DNA of 64,000 nucleotides from positions 330,830-394,829 of the forward strand of contig CAWANF010000006.1 in the NCBI GenBank assembly GCA_963783355.1. The letters run 5' to 3'. Shown piece after piece: positions 47,188 to 55,405 of the stretch (positions are counted from its first letter, which is position 1; each line of letters starts with the position of its first letter). The DNA is from CAWANF01 sp963783355. GTDB taxonomy: Bacteria > Bacteroidota > Rhodothermia > Balneolales > DATFMH01. The notes below the pieces were generated by a model. That model ran no database searches and was not told the origin of the DNA. It saw only the letters and a list, made by a program, of their open reading frames with translations. Made by a program: the position numbers and the translations under genes.

Positions 47188-48105
47188 TTGGATACCGGCA
47201 GCCGTTCCTGTGACTATATCTTTATTTCACATGCCCACTCCGATCATGTTCCTCAATCCTCTAAAATCCATGTTTTTGCCACGAAACCGACGGATCAAAT
47301 CATGCGGATCCGGGGATTTAAAGGTGAAATAACGGAACTCGAATTCAACCGGCCATTCAATTTACCTGATGCAACCGTGACCCTCTATCCTGCCGGGCAT
47401 ATCCTGGGCTCCGCTATGATTTATATCCAAACGGATGAAGGCAGCCTGCTTTATACCGGTGATTATCGTTACCCGCCGTCCCCGGTCAGTGAAGGTTTCG
47501 AAATACCTGAGCAGGTAGATATTTTCATCACCGAAGCAACATTTAGTCTGCCAATTTATAAATGGCAACCACAGGAAATCATTTATGAAAAAATCCGAAC
47601 ATTCACCCTTGAAGCATTAAAAAATGGTGATGTCCCGGCTTTTTTAGCTTATAGCCTCGGGAAAACCCAGGAACTGATGTATGCTTTGGCGCCTTTAGGA
47701 AAAGAGATTCTCGTACACAAAAGCAGCTATGATATTTGCCAGGTTTACAGGGATGCCGGATATGATATTGGCAATTATCAACTCCCCGGGCAGGAAGATA
47801 TAAAAGATAAAATCTTGATAACCCCGTCTTTGAATAACGGAACAAATATAAAAGACAGACAATCAAATTTACTCCCTGTTTATGTTTCCGGCTGGGCTAC
47901 TTTAAGCAAGAAAAATTATTCTAATAGTACGGTGATGTTTCCTTTGTCTGATCACATCGATTTTTTTGAACTAATCTCACTTTGTGAACGATTAAATCCG
48001 GGACAGGTTTTAATCACTCACACACCCAATCCGGATGTAGTCTGTCATTACCTGAATGAACGAAACATTTCTGCTCTTCCCCTGGAATCCGTTTCAATAT
48101 CATGA
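47188..48105 (+). CDS. Ligase-associated metallo-beta-lactamase exonuclease
   Basis: This protein is 305 residues from the TTG at 47188, but coding clearly extends upstream. The frame is open from 47077, and the residues before TTG (HGIELPDLKIGLDT...) match the usual family N-terminus before the metal motif. No ATG, GTG or TTG exists there; CTG at 47128 or ATA at 47113 are candidates. Metal motifs are intact: SHAHSDH, AGHILGSA, YTGDYRY and PLSDHIDF. Relatives belong to DNA-end-processing operons with an ATP-dependent ligase. It overlaps the next gene by four bases (ATGA at 48102). Confidence 0.88.
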   Translation: MDTGSRSCDYIFISHAHSDHVPQSSKIHVFATKPTDQIMRIRGFKGEITELEFNRPFNLPDATVTLYPAGHILGSAMIYIQTDEGSLLYTGDYRYPPSPVSEGFEIPEQVDIFITEATFSLPIYKWQPQEIIYEKIRTFTLEALKNGDVPAFLAYSLGKTQELMYALAPLGKEILVHKSSYDICQVYRDAGYDIGNYQLPGQEDIKDKILITPSLNNGTNIKDRQSNLLPVYVSGWATLSKKNYSNSTVMFPLSDHIDFFELISLCERLNPGQVLITHTPNPDVVCHYLNERNISALPLESVSIS

Positions 48106-49784
48106 GTTATACCACGGCTGCACATACTACCTTCCGAGAATTATCAGGAATCGTTGGATCCCTTGGGGAGTTACGAACAATAGATTCAAAAGAACAGGTT
48201 TTATCACGCTATTTTAAAGGATTGGATAAGCCAGATTTAAAACAGGCGCTTATTTTCTTAATGGAGGGGCCGTTCCCAAAATTGGAGAATAAAAGAATAC
48301 AATTAGGTTCCAGAACTTTGACTCAGGCCACCATCGACTATTGTGATATTGATTTTGAAAAAGTATATCAGCCTTGCCGAAAAGCAGTTGGAAACACCAC
48401 CGAAACGGTAAAATTGTTACTGCAAAATGTACCAAATGAAAATTCCTCCATCTCTAAAAAAACGCTAACTCTTCAGAAAATTCATGATTTTCTTGAGGAA
48501 CTAAGCAAGGCGAAGACTTCAAAACAAAAAAAGAAAATACTTGTGGATGTATGGGATCACTTAGAATCCATAGAAATACCCTGTTTCCTTAGTTTGTTAT
48601 CGAACAAGCCATTGATTTCTGAATCGGAAATGTTCATTAACAACTCTTTATCCATTGTTTTGGACAAACAAACAGAAGTCATTCGGGAAAAAGTGATGAT
48701 CTCAGGCAGTCATAGCCTTGCCATTGAAAATTTATTGAGTGAACAACCGACTCGTTATGACACCGAACTAAATCAGCCATTACCATTTATGCGGGCATAT
48801 GCAGCTGAGAAAGAGTCGCTTTCCTTTGCACCGGAAGTCGTCGCTGAAGAATTATTACCGGGAATCCGGGCTCAATTACTTTACAAAAACGGGCGGGCAC
48901 AATTATTTAACCGAAACGGTCGGAATATCTCATCCTATTTTCCTGACGTCGTTGAATATTATCAAAACAGGATGAACGAAACAGTTTTATTGGACGGACA
49001 ATTAATCCTGTTAAAAAAAAACGAAATATGCTCGACGGAAATGCTGATTTACAAGCGTTTAAGCGGGAAACCAACTTCGGAAATAATCAAGAATGATCCG
49101 GTACTCTTCATTCCGTTTGATGTTCTTTATCATGAAAATGAGTTGTTGTTCAAAAAAAAATTCGATGTGCGCAGAGACCGGCTCTTATCAATTCGTGAAC
49201 AGACCACAATACCTCTGATAAAATCAGATATTAATATCGAAATGGATCACAACAATGGGATGAGGGGCCTGATAATAAAAAACAAAAATGCGGTTTATCA
49301 GCCTGGTGTCAGAAGTAAAAACTGGCTGAAAGTGTATTACCAAAAGTATCAATACACCGTTGTCCTGTTGTATCTTCACCGAAATTCAGGGAAAACCGGA
49401 TTTAGCCATTTTACACTGGGAGTCAGAACAGGAACAAACAGCCCATATCCCGAAAATTATGTTCCAATCGGGAAAATTTCTATCGAACAAAAAATTCTGG
49501 AAGATCACCGAATACTGGATACGCTTCAGGATTTAGTTGTAGAAAAATTTGGCCCGACACTGGCACTTTCACCGGAGCTCATTCTTCACATAGAAAGCAA
49601 AGCCATCACCCCAAATAACCGGACCAAAGCTAAATTCCAAATAACGGATCCAACACTCATATGCTTTGACTCTGAGGCACCTTTTGAATCCATCACCACT
49701 ATTGACGAAATCAGGGAATCCTATTTCGGGAACCTGAATCGTAAAAGAAAAGTTACAAATGTTGATACACCCTTTTATATTTAA
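48102..49784 (+). CDS. Catalytically degenerate ATP-dependent DNA ligase-like protein
   Basis: This 560-residue protein has the three-domain order of ATP-dependent ligases: N-terminal DNA-binding domain (about 10-200), nucleotidyltransferase (about 225-412) and OB fold (about 413-545). Active-site motifs are altered. Motif I KxDGxR reads L251-L-P253-G-I-R, so the adenylated Lys and the Asp are gone. The motif III DGE reads DGQ (Q300). The motif IV Glu is R388. The second motif V Lys is Y412. Motif VI (507-518) has lost RFPR. The frame is intact over the whole length and coupled to the exonuclease gene. Probably a non-catalytic scaffold or DNA-binding protein. Confidence 0.82.
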   Translation: MSYTTAAHTTFRELSGIVGSLGELRTIDSKEQVLSRYFKGLDKPDLKQALIFLMEGPFPKLENKRIQLGSRTLTQATIDYCDIDFEKVYQPCRKAVGNTTETVKLLLQNVPNENSSISKKTLTLQKIHDFLEELSKAKTSKQKKKILVDVWDHLESIEIPCFLSLLSNKPLISESEMFINNSLSIVLDKQTEVIREKVMISGSHSLAIENLLSEQPTRYDTELNQPLPFMRAYAAEKESLSFAPEVVAEELLPGIRAQLLYKNGRAQLFNRNGRNISSYFPDVVEYYQNRMNETVLLDGQLILLKKNEICSTEMLIYKRLSGKPTSEIIKNDPVLFIPFDVLYHENELLFKKKFDVRRDRLLSIREQTTIPLIKSDINIEMDHNNGMRGLIIKNKNAVYQPGVRSKNWLKVYYQKYQYTVVLLYLHRNSGKTGFSHFTLGVRTGTNSPYPENYVPIGKISIEQKILEDHRILDTLQDLVVEKFGPTLALSPELILHIESKAITPNNRTKAKFQITDPTLICFDSEAPFESITTIDEIRESYFGNLNRKRKVTNVDTPFYI

Positions 49785-49839
49785 CCGGCCAGAAAAAAAA
49801 TATTCTATAACGCATTCTGCTTCAATTAAATAATTAGAC

Positions 49840-50793
49840 ATGCCAAAAACCTGGAAACTGAAATCCATTCCACCACACGATTTTTTCATTTGCCTGGATG
49901 TCGGTGAATATTTCGATCACGAGCATAATCCCGATGAAATATTTAAAAAAGGATTTACCCGCCCGTTGCCGGTTGGTGATCAGGACTACCTGGTTACGAT
50001 ACATTTCAATGGGGACACGGAAAATCCGGAATTTACTATCCAATGCAACGATAACTTAACTGACCACGAAATATCGCTGGCCAACCAGTCTTTGTCACGA
50101 ATTCTCGGTACCAATCTCGATTTGCGTCCATTGTATGAGCAGGCTGAGAATGATCCGGTTTTGGGTTCTCTTCTGCAGGAATTTTATGGATTAAAACGGA
50201 TAAGCCGTGCTAATATATTCGAAGACTCTGTGAATCGTATTATACAAACACAGATTAAGCATAAACCAACGGCACGAAAAATGGTTTATGGCATTCGGGA
50301 AGCTTATGGAAAATTACTCGTTGGCAATGGTAAATCGATTGCTGCATGGCCCCGGCCAATTAATTTGATCAGCGGAGATCCTGTTAATATGAAAAAGTAT
50401 GGATTGTCACTTCGCAAAGGAGAATATTTAGTCGGGTTAGCTAATGAATTTGTTTCAGGAGTGATCGGTATGGAAGAATTGGAGCAAATGCCCGGTTACC
50501 AGTTTTATGAAACAATGACTTCTGTGAGGGGAATCGGTCCAACGACCGCACAAGATTTAATGCTTTATCGTAACAGGCCTGATGCTGTGTTTCCGAGTAA
50601 TAAGCAAAAAGGACAGGAAATGTCGTTACGCAGATGGATCATTTACAGTTACGGAGGCGATCCCGTACAAACCACTGAAGAAGAATTCCTGGAAATGATA
50701 AAAAACTGGAAGGGATTTGAAGCCTGTGCCCTGGAGTTTTTATTTGTTAATTATGTGATGAATGAAAAGAAAAAACAGCTCAATAAAAAATAA
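49840..50793 (+). CDS. HhH-GPD DNA glycosylase-like protein with altered catalytic loop
   Basis: This 317-residue protein of the AlkA/OGG1 superfamily has an N-terminal beta domain and a helical core (EDSVNRIIQTQIKHKPTARKMV). The hairpin SVRGIGPTTAQDLMLYR is at 228-243, with no Lys, so no lyase activity is expected. In the following loop the usual 'FPxxD' reads FPSNKQKGQEMSLRR (251-265). The catalytic Asp position aligns with E260 after a five-residue insertion. It lies 55 bases after the ligase-like gene on the same strand. It probably recognises damaged bases, with activity uncertain. Confidence 0.8.
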   Translation: MPKTWKLKSIPPHDFFICLDVGEYFDHEHNPDEIFKKGFTRPLPVGDQDYLVTIHFNGDTENPEFTIQCNDNLTDHEISLANQSLSRILGTNLDLRPLYEQAENDPVLGSLLQEFYGLKRISRANIFEDSVNRIIQTQIKHKPTARKMVYGIREAYGKLLVGNGKSIAAWPRPINLISGDPVNMKKYGLSLRKGEYLVGLANEFVSGVIGMEELEQMPGYQFYETMTSVRGIGPTTAQDLMLYRNRPDAVFPSNKQKGQEMSLRRWIIYSYGGDPVQTTEEEFLEMIKNWKGFEACALEFLFVNYVMNEKKKQLNKK

Positions 50794-50822
50794 ACGCCAC
50801 TTGAAAATCATATCCACTTTGA

Positions 50823-50860
50823 AAAATAATAAAGGCGCTGATTAAAATAACCAGCGCCTC
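50823..50860 (-). terminator. Rho-independent terminator of groESL
   Basis: An 8-bp perfect stem AGGCGCTG (50833-50840) / CAGCGCCT (50852-50859) has an 11-base loop. On the minus strand it is followed by TTATTATTTTTC. It lies 34 bases beyond the groEL stop and between convergent genes. Confidence 0.85.
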
Positions 50861-50893
50861 TGATTTGCTTGAGAACGGTAATGCTTAATGAAA

Positions 50894-52543
50894 TTACATC
50901 ATGCCGCCCATGCCGCCCATGCCACCCATATCTGGCATACCTGCCGCACCGGCTTTATCACCTTTTTCTTCCGGTTTTTCTGAAATAACAGCTTCGGTTG
51001 TAAGCAGTAAACCGGCTATTGAGGCAGCATTTTGAAGAGCTGTACGGGTTACTTTAGTCGGGTCAATAACACCAGCTTTTACGAGATCTTCGTAAACTTC
51101 GGTGCGGGCATTATATCCAAAGTTCCCTTTGCCTTCTTTTACTTTCTGAACGACGATAGAACCTTCAATTCCGGCATTGGAAGAAATGGTACGCAGAGGT
51201 TCTTCGATGGCTCTTAAAATGATTTCAAAACCAACTTTTTGGTCGTCATTTTCGCTTTTCAGTTTTTGAACTACGTGAGAAGCGCGAATCAACGCAACAC
51301 CACCACCGGGAACGATACCTTCTTCAACAGCAGCGCGGGTAGCATGTAATGCGTCTTCAACACGGGCTTTCTTTTCTTTCATTTCAACTTCAGAAGCAGC
51401 ACCAATGTAAAGAACAGCCACACCACCACTTAATTTAGCGAGACGTTCCTGTAATTTTTCACGATCATAATCGGAAGTAGTACTTTCGATTTGTGCTTTA
51501 ATCTGATTGATGCGGGCTTTGATGTCATCTTGTTTGCCCCGGCCATCAACAATAGTAGTGTTGTCTTTATCGATGGTTATACGGGCAGCCTGACCAAGCA
51601 TATCGAGCGTGGCATTTTCTAATTTATAACCGCGTTCTTCTGAAACAACCGTACCACCTGTCAGTATAGCAATGTCTTCGAGCATAGCTTTACGACGATC
51701 ACCAAAACCGGGAGCTTTAACAGCCGCAATTTTCAGAGAACCACGTAATTTATTTACAACCAATGTAGCAAGTGCTTCACCTTCCACATCTTCGGAAATA
51801 ATTAACAGAGGTTTGCCGGTTTGTACCACTTTTTCCAGCACAGGAAGCAGATCTTTCATATTGGAAATCTTTTTATCGAAGATCAAAATGTAAGGATCTT
51901 CCATTTCCGTCTGCATGTTATCCGGATTAGTAACGAAATATGGTGAAAGATAACCGCGATCGAATTGCATACCTTCAACCGTTTCGAGGTATGTTTCGGT
52001 ACCTTTAGCTTCTTCAACAGTGATCACGCCATCTTTACCAACCTTTTCCATAGCGTCGGCTATAAGGTTACCAATGGTCTCATCGGCATTGGCAGAAATG
52101 GTACCTACCTGAGCAATTTCATTACGATCATTGATATCACGGCTGATATTTTTCAATTCATTTACAATAGCTTCAACAGCCTGATCGATACCACGTTTTA
52201 AATCCATAGGATTGGCACCGGCTGTGACATTCTTTAAACCTGTATTTATAATAGCCTGAGCCAAAACAGTAGCGGTTGTAGTTCCATCACCAGCGTTGTC
52301 ACTGGTTTTGGAAGCTACTTCTTTTACCATTTGAGCACCCATGTTTTCGATTTTATTTGAGAGCTCAATTTCTTTTGCAACGGTTACCCCATCTTTAGTG
52401 ATAGTAGGTGCTCCGAACGACTTCTCTATTACGACATTACGTCCGCGTGGGCCCAATGTTACTTTTACGGCATCCGCCAATTTGTCGACACCTTTTTTAA
52501 GAGCATCGCGGGCTTCCGTGTCATAGTGAATGAGTTTTGCCAT
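50894..52543 (-). CDS. groEL: Chaperonin GroEL
   Basis: This 549-residue Hsp60 subunit of the 14-mer folding chamber shows the ATP-binding segments VTLGPRGRNV and NAGDGTTTATVLA, the apical and hinge domains, and the Gly-Met-rich tail MPDMGGMGGMGGMM. It lies 50 bases downstream of groES in a single operon under two CIRCE operators. Confidence 0.99.
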   Translation of the reverse strand: MAKLIHYDTEARDALKKGVDKLADAVKVTLGPRGRNVVIEKSFGAPTITKDGVTVAKEIELSNKIENMGAQMVKEVASKTSDNAGDGTTTATVLAQAIINTGLKNVTAGANPMDLKRGIDQAVEAIVNELKNISRDINDRNEIAQVGTISANADETIGNLIADAMEKVGKDGVITVEEAKGTETYLETVEGMQFDRGYLSPYFVTNPDNMQTEMEDPYILIFDKKISNMKDLLPVLEKVVQTGKPLLIISEDVEGEALATLVVNKLRGSLKIAAVKAPGFGDRRKAMLEDIAILTGGTVVSEERGYKLENATLDMLGQAARITIDKDNTTIVDGRGKQDDIKARINQIKAQIESTTSDYDREKLQERLAKLSGGVAVLYIGAASEVEMKEKKARVEDALHATRAAVEEGIVPGGGVALIRASHVVQKLKSENDDQKVGFEIILRAIEEPLRTISSNAGIEGSIVVQKVKEGKGNFGYNARTEVYEDLVKAGVIDPTKVTRTALQNAASIAGLLLTTEAVISEKPEEKGDKAGAAGMPDMGGMGGMGGMM

Positions 52544-52593
52544 AGTATTACGTTAATTTTTAATTATTTAATGTTTGTTCTTTAAAATTTCTA

Positions 52594-52881
52594 TCAGGAA
52601 AGAATTCCCAGAATGTCGCTTTCACGCATGATCATATACTCTTCGCCGTCCAAAGTAATTTCGGTACCGGCATATTTACCATAGAGTACTTTATCACCTT
52701 CTTTAACCGACATATCTATTTTAGTCCCGTTTTCAACTTTGCCGGGTCCTGCAGCTACCACTGTACCACGTTGTGGTTTTTCTTTAGCGGTATCCGGTAT
52801 AATGATACCAGAGCTGGTTTTTTCTTCAGCAGTATCTGGTTTTACCAGAACACGATCAGCTAAAGGTTTGATAGATGCCAT
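52594..52881 (-). CDS. groES: Co-chaperonin GroES
   Basis: This 95-residue lid of the GroEL chamber has the typical beginning IKPLADRVLVKPDTAEEKTS, the mobile loop (TSSGIIIPDTAKEKP) and the EGDKVLYGKYAGTEI signature. It is first in the groESL operon. Confidence 0.99.
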   Translation of the reverse strand: MASIKPLADRVLVKPDTAEEKTSSGIIIPDTAKEKPQRGTVVAAGPGKVENGTKIDMSVKEGDKVLYGKYAGTEITLDGEEYMIMRESDILGILS

Positions 52882-52932
52882 ACTGTTTACTCCTATTTAT
52901 TTACCGTTTAAAATTTGTTCAATTAAATTTGT

Positions 52933-52959
52933 TTATCACTCCATCAGTCAGAGTGCTAA
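52933..52959 (-). promoter_or_regulatory. CIRCE operator, promoter-proximal copy
   Basis: TTATCACTC-N9-GAGTGCTAA, one mismatch from the consensus TTAGCACTC-N9-GAGTGCTAA. It lies just downstream of the groES -10, in the early leader. It is the binding site for HrcA, which is not encoded in this window. Confidence 0.85.
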
Positions 52960-53005
52960 ATATTCTTAAAAACTATCAATATAAACTTCCGTTGTCAAGA
53001 TTATT

Positions 53006-53032
53006 TTAGCACTAGCTTAACAAGAGTGCTAA
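53006..53032 (-). promoter_or_regulatory. CIRCE operator, upstream copy
   Basis: TTAGCACTA-N9-GAGTGCTAA, one mismatch from consensus, immediately upstream of the -35 hexamer. Together with the second copy it brackets the promoter, which should give tight HrcA repression. Confidence 0.9.
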
Positions 53033-53197
53033 GTGATGGAGATATGAAGATGAACTCTTCAACAACACATTTCATTATCTTGTCAAACATTGTGCCAAAC
53101 GGAAAAAACTGCCCAAATAAGAGTCGATTTCAATTCTATTGCAGGTATTGACAGGGTTAGCACACAATTACTATGACAATCTGACGCCTTGTCAGGG

Positions 53198-53968
53198 TTA
53201 CAAAATTCCAGACTGCTCCATCCACACTGTCAAATCTTCAAATTCACGGGGGGGTAATTCTTCTGCCCTTCTGTTTAAATCGAAAGGAATGTCAGCATCT
53301 GATGTTATTATGGACGACAATGCGTTACGCAATTTCTTACGCCGTTGTCCAAAAGCCGTTCGAACAACTTGCTTCAGATGAATATCCGAGCATTTTAGTG
53401 CCGGCTTGTTAAATGAAAGGCTGATTACAGCACTATCGACATTAGGGATGGGATAAAAAACCTGGCGAGAAACGGTAAATTCATATTTCACATCACACAT
53501 CAACTGAAGCTGAACACTAAGTATTCCATATTCTTTTGATCCATGTTCAGCCGCTATTCTGCGGGCAACTTCTTTCTGTACCATAAAAACGGCTTGTCTG
53601 AAATATTGACGCTTATCCAGAATGTGAAATAGAATAGGACTGGTTATATAATAGGGTAAATTGCCAATGACACAGGCTACTTCATCATTAACAATAACAT
53701 TATCCCAATTTAGCTTCAGGACATCTTCATTACGAATATCCATATCAGGATACTCATTCTTAAGAAATTCATACGCTCTCCGATCAATTTCTATTGCCGT
53801 AAAATGATTATATTTTTGAATAAGTTCTTTTGTTAAAGCACCGGTGCCCGGACCAATTTCAATTACTAAGCTATTTACCGGACAATGAAGAACCTGAATA
53901 ATTTTTCTAATAATATTGGAATCCCTCAAAAAATTTTGTCCCAGACTTTTCTTTGGCTTGATTGACAT
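53198..53968 (-). CDS. ksgA: 16S rRNA dimethyladenosine transferase
   Basis: This 256-residue enzyme (RsmA) dimethylates two adjacent adenosines near the 3' end of 16S rRNA. The N-terminal KKSLGQNFLRD, SAM motif VIEIGPGTGALT, AIEIDRRA and catalytic NLPYYITSPI are all present. It is monocistronic, divergent from ald. Confidence 0.97.
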   Translation of the reverse strand: MSIKPKKSLGQNFLRDSNIIRKIIQVLHCPVNSLVIEIGPGTGALTKELIQKYNHFTAIEIDRRAYEFLKNEYPDMDIRNEDVLKLNWDNVIVNDEVACVIGNLPYYITSPILFHILDKRQYFRQAVFMVQKEVARRIAAEHGSKEYGILSVQLQLMCDVKYEFTVSRQVFYPIPNVDSAVISLSFNKPALKCSDIHLKQVVRTAFGQRRKKLRNALSSIITSDADIPFDLNRRAEELPPREFEDLTVWMEQSGIL

Positions 53969-54070
53969 ATATGATTTACTATTAGGTTGAAAGAGACATT
54001 CTTTTTATAATATTATTTACATCTGCTTATACTTTAACTAATTTATTGCCTTAACTCATTACTATCCTTA

Positions 54071-55291
54071 ATGGAGATTATTAACCCATCAAATTTTCCA
54101 GTTGAATTGGGTCTGAAAACCCTCGAAAAGAGAGTCGAACAAAGACAATCACGGGTTTCCCTTAAAATAGGTTTACCCAAAGAACGTTCCAACGACGAAC
54201 GTAGAATTTGTCTGACTCCAAGTGGAGTGTCAGTATTGGTTTCGAATGGACATGAGGTCCATGTTGAAAAAAATGCAGGAGAAGATGCCAATTTTGCAGA
54301 CCAGGAATATGCCGATGCCGGGGCAGTTATTTCGTATAGCACCGAAGATCTGTACAAACGATCCGAAATGATTGTTAAAGTTGCTCCACCAACACCCGGC
54401 GAGCTATCCATGATGCATAAAAACCAAATTTTATTATCGGCTGTGCATCTTGGCAACCAGGATAAACATTATTTTAAAGAGCTTGTTCATAAAAATATCA
54501 CCGGAATCGGTTTCGAATTTATAAGGGAGCCTGATAATACCTTTCCAATCGTGCGCATGATGCACGAGATAACCGGTTCGATGTCGGTTCAAATTGCCGC
54601 TCATTATCTTGAAAATACGCATAATGGTCAGGGAATCATGTTGGGTGGTATTTCCGGGGTTCCCCCTGCTACTGTTGTCATTTTGGGGGCGGATATCATC
54701 GCCGAATATGCAGCAAGAACCGCTTTAGGTTATGGTGCACAAGTATTCGTCCTGGATAATAATCTCGCCCGTTTACGACATTTAGAAAATGCACTGGACC
54801 GCAGGATTATCACAGCCATTTCAAGCCATCAGTATTTATCATCTGCTTTGAAATATTCGGATGTCGTTATCGGTTCTCCTCTCGAGGAAGGAAACCGTGC
54901 CCCTTGCTGGGTTACCGAGCCTATGGTTATGAATATGAAAGACGGAAGTGTCATAGTCGATACTGTGATTGACCAGGGAGGCTGTGTCTCCACCAGCAAA
55001 CCCACAACGCATTCTAATCCGGTCTTTGTTAAACACGGTGTGATCCATTATTGTGTACCTAATATTCCGTCCAGCGTTGCACGAACCTCAACATATGCCC
55101 TGAATAACGTAATCAGTACATTCTTAATGGATATTGGAAAAACCGGCGGAATAAACCAGGCTTTATGGGCCAATTCAACCCTTAGAAACGGAACTTATTC
55201 TTATAAAGGGCATATCACCAAAAAGTCTCTGGCAGATCTGTACTCTATTCCTTACCGTGATATCGATATGTTGATAGCCAGCCAGATTTAG
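54071..55291 (+). CDS. ald: Alanine dehydrogenase
   Basis: This 406-residue NAD-dependent enzyme interconverts alanine and pyruvate plus ammonia. The core begins KIGLPKERSNDERRICLTP and has VKVAPPTPGE, the Rossmann GADIIAEYAARTALGYGA and VIVDTVIDQGGC. It carries about 32 extra N-terminal residues compared with the 370-residue enzymes, as in other Bacteroidota-type homologs. The lysine/His active-site region (MMHKNQ, AVHLGNQ) is conserved. Confidence 0.94.
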   Translation: MEIINPSNFPVELGLKTLEKRVEQRQSRVSLKIGLPKERSNDERRICLTPSGVSVLVSNGHEVHVEKNAGEDANFADQEYADAGAVISYSTEDLYKRSEMIVKVAPPTPGELSMMHKNQILLSAVHLGNQDKHYFKELVHKNITGIGFEFIREPDNTFPIVRMMHEITGSMSVQIAAHYLENTHNGQGIMLGGISGVPPATVVILGADIIAEYAARTALGYGAQVFVLDNNLARLRHLENALDRRIITAISSHQYLSSALKYSDVVIGSPLEEGNRAPCWVTEPMVMNMKDGSVIVDTVIDQGGCVSTSKPTTHSNPVFVKHGVIHYCVPNIPSSVARTSTYALNNVISTFLMDIGKTGGINQALWANSTLRNGTYSYKGHITKKSLADLYSIPYRDIDMLIASQI

Positions 55292-55405
55292 TAATATCTT
55301 TTCATTTCCTGAGAATATTCAGACCGATTCGCCTTTTTTAAGTTTTTTTTCTTAAAATCAATAGCTCGTTCGATTATAAATTTAATTTTTAAGGGGGATT
55401 TTACC

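Larger units (their letters stand above)
52882..53197 (-). promoter_or_regulatory. groES: groESL control region with promoter between two CIRCE operators
   Basis: This holds the heat-shock promoter. On the minus strand a TTGACA -35 (52998-52993) and TAGTTT -10 (52975-52970) are 17 bases apart. CIRCE elements lie on both sides (listed separately). From 53033 to the ksgA stop at 53198 I see nothing further. Confidence 0.75.
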
